A stretch of DNA of 13,328 bases from Pseudomonadota bacterium. GTDB taxonomy: Bacteria; Pseudomonadota; Alphaproteobacteria; Rhizobiales; Rhizobiaceae. The notes under the pieces were generated by a model, which was given only the letters and a program-made list of their open reading frames with translations, ran no database searches and was not told where the DNA came from. The stretch is from positions 1-13,328 of the forward strand of contig JAEYTV010000299.1 in assembly GCA_023433855.1 (NCBI GenBank). Direction: 5' to 3'. The first letter of the stretch is position 1; every line of letters begins with the position of its first letter. Of the stretch, positions 12,332 through 13,328 are shown in pieces. The position numbers and the translations under genes are program-made.

Positions 12332-13328
12332 GACTGCGCATACTCCGACTCTCGGCGGTGAATGTCCGGCGTGGCGCCTACCTTCGTCGTGCGTCCTTCG
12401 CTCACAAGGAGTGTGATCTTCTCCGGCTTTTGAGAAAAGACGTCGGCGATGGAGAAGCCGTAGTCCGGCGCCGCCAGGCTGTAGCATACATTGATGAGCT
12501 TGGTCGCCGCCGGCTCGCTCCCGGCGATCGCCGCCAGGATCGCCCCGGCACAGACCTTCGCCTGCACATTGGCGCTGAAGCCGGACTTCGGCATGTCGCC
12601 GGCCAGGCTGGCGTCGCCAAGGATATAGACCCCTTTCGCAACTTTGGACTCGAAGCTGACCGGATCGACCGCGCACCAGCCGGTCCCGCCGTCGAGGCCC
12701 GCATCCAAGAGAATTTGCGCAGCCTTTTGCGGCGGGATGATATTGGCGACCGCTGCCTTGTGATCGTCGAAATCGGTGGAGACCGTATTTGTCTCGACGT
12801 CGACCGCTCGCACCCGACCCGACATCGAGCCAGGCACCCTCTCGATCATGCCGGGATAGAGCGACGCCCAAGCCTCCTCGAACAGCGGTTGCTTGGAGAA
12901 TGCGTCCTGCGCATCGAGAACGAGGATCTTGGACTTCGGCTTCGATGTCTTGAGGTAGTGGGCGATCAGGCAGATGCGCTCATAGGGTCCCGGCGGACAG
13001 CGGAAGGGAGGCGGCGGAACCGCAACTACCACGAGCCCGCCATCCTCCATCGCCTCGAGCTGGCCGCGCAGGAGGGCCGTCTGCGACCCGGCCTGCCAGG
13101 CATGTGGCATCTTCTGCGCTGCCTCTGCCGAATAGCCTTCGATCCCGGCCCAGTCGAACTGGATTCCAGGAGAGAGGACGAGGAAATCGCTTTCGATTCG
13201 GCGTCCGTCCGCCAGCGTGACGGATCGCGATGCCGGATCGATGCCGGTCACGGTGTCGTGGACCACGTTGATGCCAGCGGCACGAAGCTTGTCATAGCGA
13301 AAGGCGATCCGGGCGAGCGGCCATAGGC
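12295..13328 (-). CDS. soxF: SoxF/FccB-type flavoprotein, sulfide dehydrogenase subunit (5' end cut by window)
   Basis: Periplasmic FAD protein related to the flavoprotein of flavocytochrome c sulfide dehydrogenase, which oxidises sulfide to polysulfide or sulfur. About 343 C-terminal residues are visible; the N-terminal FAD-binding GxGxxG and signal peptide lie off the right edge, and the frame runs open to the edge. Seen features: the two cysteines of the redox disulfide, in PPPPFRCPPGPYERI and NVCYSLAAPDYG, both at conserved positions; the second FAD site VYILGDASLAGDMPKSGFSAN; and the C-terminal signature with WYDTITGEMFG at the stop. A companion cytochrome (SoxE/FccA) is not seen, but could be upstream. 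It leads directly into soxX. FccB and SoxF cannot be told apart by sequence alone; the sox context favours SoxF. Confidence 0.9.
   Translation of the reverse strand, partial: LWPLARIAFRYDKLRAAGINVVHDTVTGIDPASRSVTLADGRRIESDFLVLSPGIQFDWAGIEGYSAEAAQKMPHAWQAGSQTALLRGQLEAMEDGGLVVVAVPPPPFRCPPGPYERICLIAHYLKTSKPKSKILVLDAQDAFSKQPLFEEAWASLYPGMIERVPGSMSGRVRAVDVETNTVSTDFDDHKAAVANIIPPQKAAQILLDAGLDGGTGWCAVDPVSFESKVAKGVYILGDASLAGDMPKSGFSANVQAKVCAGAILAAIAGSEPAATKLINVCYSLAAPDYGFSIADVFSQKPEKITLLVSEGRTTKVGATPDIHRRESEYAQSWYDTITGEMFG

Noticed and set aside
12358..13326. Plus-strand open frame of 322 codons antisense to soxF
   Set aside because: soxF on the minus strand has both redox cysteines and the FAD motif; the antisense product is Arg/Asp/Leu-rich and featureless.

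Overview
The window looks like chromosomal DNA of an alphaproteobacterium, probably of the Rhizobiales/Hyphomicrobiales (Mesorhizobium- or Aminobacter-like). The reasons are high GC coding sequence, GntR/FCD and PrtD/PrtE-type genes of rhizobial flavour, and a sox (sulfur oxidation) cluster of alphaproteobacterial type. This placement is an inference from protein style, not from a database comparison. I see no tRNA, rRNA, CRISPR array, transposase or phage gene.

Left region (1-4083). Two genes on the minus strand encode a group III iron-containing alcohol dehydrogenase and an NAD(P)-dependent aldehyde dehydrogenase of the succinate-semialdehyde type, which is cut by the left edge. Together they suit oxidation of a hydroxy-acid such as 4-hydroxybutyrate through succinate semialdehyde to succinate. 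A GntR/FCD regulator diverges from them. The shared promoter region carries a near-palindrome overlapping a tandem 7-bp repeat, a good candidate operator. A PfpI/DJ-1 family gene follows the regulator and ends at a strong hairpin terminator.

Middle region (4130-9292). A cysteine-free secreted protein with Ig-like domains and C-terminal RTX calcium-binding repeats is transcribed leftwards. A two-gene type I secretion system (ABC exporter and HlyD/PrtE-type adaptor, one base apart) is transcribed rightwards. The roughly 460-bp region between them is AT-rich and holds several dyads. The layout says the RTX protein is the cargo and the two rightward genes are its exporter; the outer-membrane TolC partner is not here.

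Right region (9554-13328), all minus strand. A TetR regulator has a perfect 9-bp inverted repeat just before its start codon, probably its own operator. Upstream of it in transcription order lies soxF (flavoprotein, cut by the right edge), soxX, soxY, soxZ and soxA, tightly packed with short overlaps. These encode the cytochromes SoxAX, the carrier SoxYZ and a sulfide-dehydrogenase-like flavoprotein. soxB and soxCD are not in the window. The most unusual point is SoxY: its C-terminus does not end in the usual GGCGG arm but in GACTVLPGQY.
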